From Bacteroidales bacterium (GTDB lineage Bacteria; Bacteroidota; Bacteroidia; Bacteroidales; VadinHA17), in NCBI GenBank assembly GCA_030692905.1, contig JAUYBT010000218.1:1-7624 (forward strand): 7,624 nucleotides of DNA, read 5' to 3'. Below, piece by piece: positions 5,831-7,624 of this stretch (the first letter of the stretch is position 1; every line of letters starts with the position of its first letter). The notes beneath the pieces were generated by a model, which saw only the letters and a list, made by a program, of their open reading frames with translations, was not told where the DNA came from and ran no database searches. Position numbers and translations under genes: made by a program.

Positions 5831-7624
5831 ATGAGAATAATTGATATCTCCATATTTGTAGCCTACCTTATCGGAATTGTTCTGTTCGGTAGTTCCTTCT
5901 ACAGGAAAAACAAATCATCATCTGCGTTTACTTTGGGGAACAATAATATTCCAACCTGGGTAATCTCGATGTCCATTTTCGCCACCTTTGTAAGCAGCAT
6001 CAGCTACCTGGCACTTCCCGGACAAGCCTATCAGTCAAACTGGAACGCTTTTGCATTCAGTTTGTCATTACCGTTTGCCTCTTTCATGGCTGTAAAGTTT
6101 TTTGTACCTCTATACCGGTCTATAAACAGCCCGTCAGCTTACACATACCTCGAAATGCGTTTCGGTCCATGGGCTAAAATATATGTTTCGGTCATGTATT
6201 TACTTACCCAGTTAATGAGAACCGGAACGATACTTTATCTACTCGCCTTAACGCTTAATGTTATTTTAGGCTGGAGTATGATTACGGTCATAATAATAAC
6301 AGGACTGAGTGTCTTGATCTATTCCCTGCTCGGAGGGATACAGGCTGTGGTATGGACAGATGCTATCCAGGGAATTATTTTAATTACAGGTGCCCTGGTT
6401 TGTGCCATTGTGCTTTTGTTTTCAATGCCTGAAGGGCCAGAGCAGTTATTTCAGATTGCCGCCGGGAACAATAAATTCAGCCCTGGAAGCCTTAAACTGG
6501 GATTAACAAGTTCAACATTCTGGGTAGTATTGATTTATGGAATTTTTATTAATCTTCAGAATTTCGGTATTGATCAAAATTATATTCAGCGATATCTGAC
6601 AGCCAGTTCTGAAAAAGAGGCAAAAAAATCAGCACTCTATGGTGGATTGTTGTACATCCCCGTTTCTTTTTTGTTTCTTTTTATCGGTACTTCTCTTTTC
6701 AGCTATTATTCAGCCAATCCCGGTATTTTACCCGCAGGTATCCAGCCAGACAGAGTATTTCCCTTCTACATTGTTAATAATCTGCCTGTTGGGTTAACAG
6801 GTTTACTGATCGCTTCTATCTTTGCCGCCGGGATGAGTACCATCTCGACAAGCGTTAACAGTTCAGCTACAGTGATTCTGAACGATTATTTCAGAAAGTC
6901 GTTAAAAGGTGAAAATGCAGAAAAAATATCAATGAAAATTTTATACTCATCTTCGTTCCTGTTTAGCATTTTCAGCATTTTAATTGCAATTGCGATGATC
7001 AATGTACAAAGCGCTCTGGATACCTGGTGGAAGCTTGCATCGATATTCAGCGGAGGAATGCTGGGATTATTCCTTTTAGGATATTTTTCAAAAAAGGTAA
7101 ATAACATTGCTGCCATAACAGGAGTAATCACCGGTGTTATTATAATAGGTTGGATGAGCTTGTCACCCCTGTTTTTCACCAGCGCTGATTTACAGAAATA
7201 TGCCAGTCCGTTCCATAGCTACCTTTCAATTGTTTTCGGAACCATGGCTATCTTTATTACAGGATTTCTGGTTGGCTATCTTTTGAACAAATTGGAGATC
7301 AGGCTTTCTGGTACACGGAAGGGCAAGCAGATACTTTTTTTCACATTTACCTTTATTGCATCCTCAGCTATAGCTTTTGCCCAGAATTGTAGCCAGACCG
7401 GGTATGCTACTTCTTCACTTAATCCGGAACCTTATTCATATTGGCAGGGTTGGTCAATGAAATGGATGATTGAAGACCAGATCAACAATGATCCGATGCT
7501 ACAATATTCGGGTGTAAAACCAAACTCCCCCTGGCTCTGCTGGGGAACATATAACTGGGCAAATGGAACTATTCCGCGCAGCGATGGACTTACATGGATT
7601 TGCCCGGATGATTTCAATAGTGAT
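5831..7624 (+). CDS. Sodium:solute symporter (SSS family) with in-frame C-terminal extension, 3' end missing
   Basis: The frame is open from the AUG at 5831 to the last base (598 codons) with no stop. Residues 1-490 form a normal SSS transporter of about 13 spans. They include the family signature GGIQAVVWTDAIQG (168-181) and FAAGMSTISTSVNSSAT (331-347), where S336 and T337 align with the Na2-site serines of vSGLT. It presumably imports an organic acid or sugar acid with Na+ for the adjacent lyase. After the basic RKGK (496-499), one more hydrophobic segment runs 501-517, followed by about 80 residues rich in Trp, Pro and Cys (GYATSSLNPEPY, GWSMKWMIEDQIN, RSDGLTWICPDD). These look like the late part of secreted SGNH-type hydrolases as I remember them. 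No ATG near the junction would start a separate gene in this frame. The symporter call is firm; the extension's identity is tentative. Confidence 0.92.
   Translation, partial: MRIIDISIFVAYLIGIVLFGSSFYRKNKSSSAFTLGNNNIPTWVISMSIFATFVSSISYLALPGQAYQSNWNAFAFSLSLPFASFMAVKFFVPLYRSINSPSAYTYLEMRFGPWAKIYVSVMYLLTQLMRTGTILYLLALTLNVILGWSMITVIIITGLSVLIYSLLGGIQAVVWTDAIQGIILITGALVCAIVLLFSMPEGPEQLFQIAAGNNKFSPGSLKLGLTSSTFWVVLIYGIFINLQNFGIDQNYIQRYLTASSEKEAKKSALYGGLLYIPVSFLFLFIGTSLFSYYSANPGILPAGIQPDRVFPFYIVNNLPVGLTGLLIASIFAAGMSTISTSVNSSATVILNDYFRKSLKGENAEKISMKILYSSSFLFSIFSILIAIAMINVQSALDTWWKLASIFSGGMLGLFLLGYFSKKVNNIAAITGVITGVIIIGWMSLSPLFFTSADLQKYASPFHSYLSIVFGTMAIFITGFLVGYLLNKLEIRLSGTRKGKQILFFTFTFIASSAIAFAQNCSQTGYATSSLNPEPYSYWQGWSMKWMIEDQINNDPMLQYSGVKPNSPWLCWGTYNWANGTIPRSDGLTWICPDDFNSD
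7331..7381 (+). other. Extra hydrophobic segment with signal-peptidase-like site at the symporter/extension junction
   Basis: Residues 501-517 of the symporter frame (ILFFTFTFIASSAIAFA) follow four residues with three positive charges (RKGK) and end in AFA-Q, a typical type I signal peptidase pattern. It reads equally well as a 14th membrane span, as in the vSGLT subgroup, or as the signal peptide of a formerly separate secreted protein that has become fused to the transporter. With the basic residues in the cytoplasm, everything after this segment would lie in the periplasm. Confidence 0.6.
7385..7624 (+). other. Partial SGNH-hydrolase-like C-terminal domain within the symporter frame
   Basis: Residues 519-598 contain GYATSSLNPEPYSYW, MKWMIEDQINND, SPWLCWGTYNWANG and RSDGLTWICPDD. 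From memory, this order of motifs occurs in secreted GDSL/SGNH-type proteins of Bacteroidota and related metagenomic lineages, just before their catalytic DG(T/V)HPS-type Asp-His block. That block would fall just past the window edge. The N-terminal half of such an enzyme, with the catalytic serine, is not present between the hydrophobic segment and this stretch. The domain is therefore either truncated or a different fold that shares these motifs. Confidence 0.45.

Noticed and set aside
6886..7179. Minus-strand 97-residue frame with hydrophobic stretches
   Set aside because: It is opposite symporter membrane spans, whose complement often reads as hydrophobic; no independent support.
7432..7617. 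Minus-strand frame opposite the symporter extension, considered as a separate gene that would explain the unusual region
   Set aside because: The plus-strand frame carries coherent motifs (GYATSSLNPEPY, RSDGLTWIC), while the minus-strand product shows none.
1..7624. tRNA, rRNA, CRISPR array, insertion sequence, toxin-antitoxin or phage-defence system
   Set aside because: I found no cloverleaf, spaced direct repeats, transposase motifs, terminal inverted repeats or defence-type domains on either strand.

Overview
The window looks like chromosomal DNA of a Bacteroidota bacterium, possibly an environmental Bacteroidales/Marinilabiliales-type organism. The grounds are AT-rich intergenic DNA, weak or absent Shine-Dalgarno sequences, a close match to the Bacteroidota -7 promoter element (TAnnTTTG) ahead of the sigma factor gene, a cysteine-free single-span anti-sigma protein of a type typical of that phylum, and an SSS symporter/DapA-family gene pair. 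The taxonomic call is an inference from these traits; no search was run.

Layout. (1) Positions 1-903: the C-terminal 300 residues of a secreted M28 zinc aminopeptidase with a PDZ domain, cut by the left edge. (2) 904-965: a gap carrying a perfect 14-bp purine-rich tandem duplication. (3) 966-1841: an unassigned membrane protein with a beta-rich extracytoplasmic domain and four C-terminal membrane spans. (4) 1856-4160: a promoter followed by a tight three-gene operon: ECF-type sigma factor, membrane anti-sigma protein (ATGA overlap), and a secreted beta-solenoid protein (20-bp overlap). (5) 4185-4385, minus strand: the first 66 codons of an isoaspartyl peptidase/asparaginase lipoprotein that stops abruptly, a truncated remnant convergent with the sigma operon. 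(6) 4600-7624: a co-directional cassette of a small Cupin_3 protein (TM1112-like), a DapA/NanA-superfamily class I aldolase or lyase, and a sodium:solute symporter still open at the right edge.

How the genes fit together. The sigma/anti-sigma/solenoid operon looks like a self-contained envelope-sensing unit. The cupin/lyase/symporter set looks like uptake and cleavage of a 2-keto (sugar) acid or sialic-acid-like compound. The lyase keeps the Schiff-base lysine and catalytic tyrosine, but the arginine that dihydrodipicolinate synthase uses for its substrate is a histidine, so lysine biosynthesis is unlikely.

The most unusual feature is at the right end. The symporter has no stop codon after its normal length of about 490 residues. 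It runs in frame through an extra hydrophobic segment, with a signal-peptidase-like site, into about 80 residues resembling the C-terminal part of secreted SGNH-type hydrolases. This is either a transporter-exoenzyme fusion with a topology that makes sense, or a deletion scar joining two genes. The truncated lipoprotein remnant in the same window shows that recent gene loss by deletion does happen here, so both explanations stay open.
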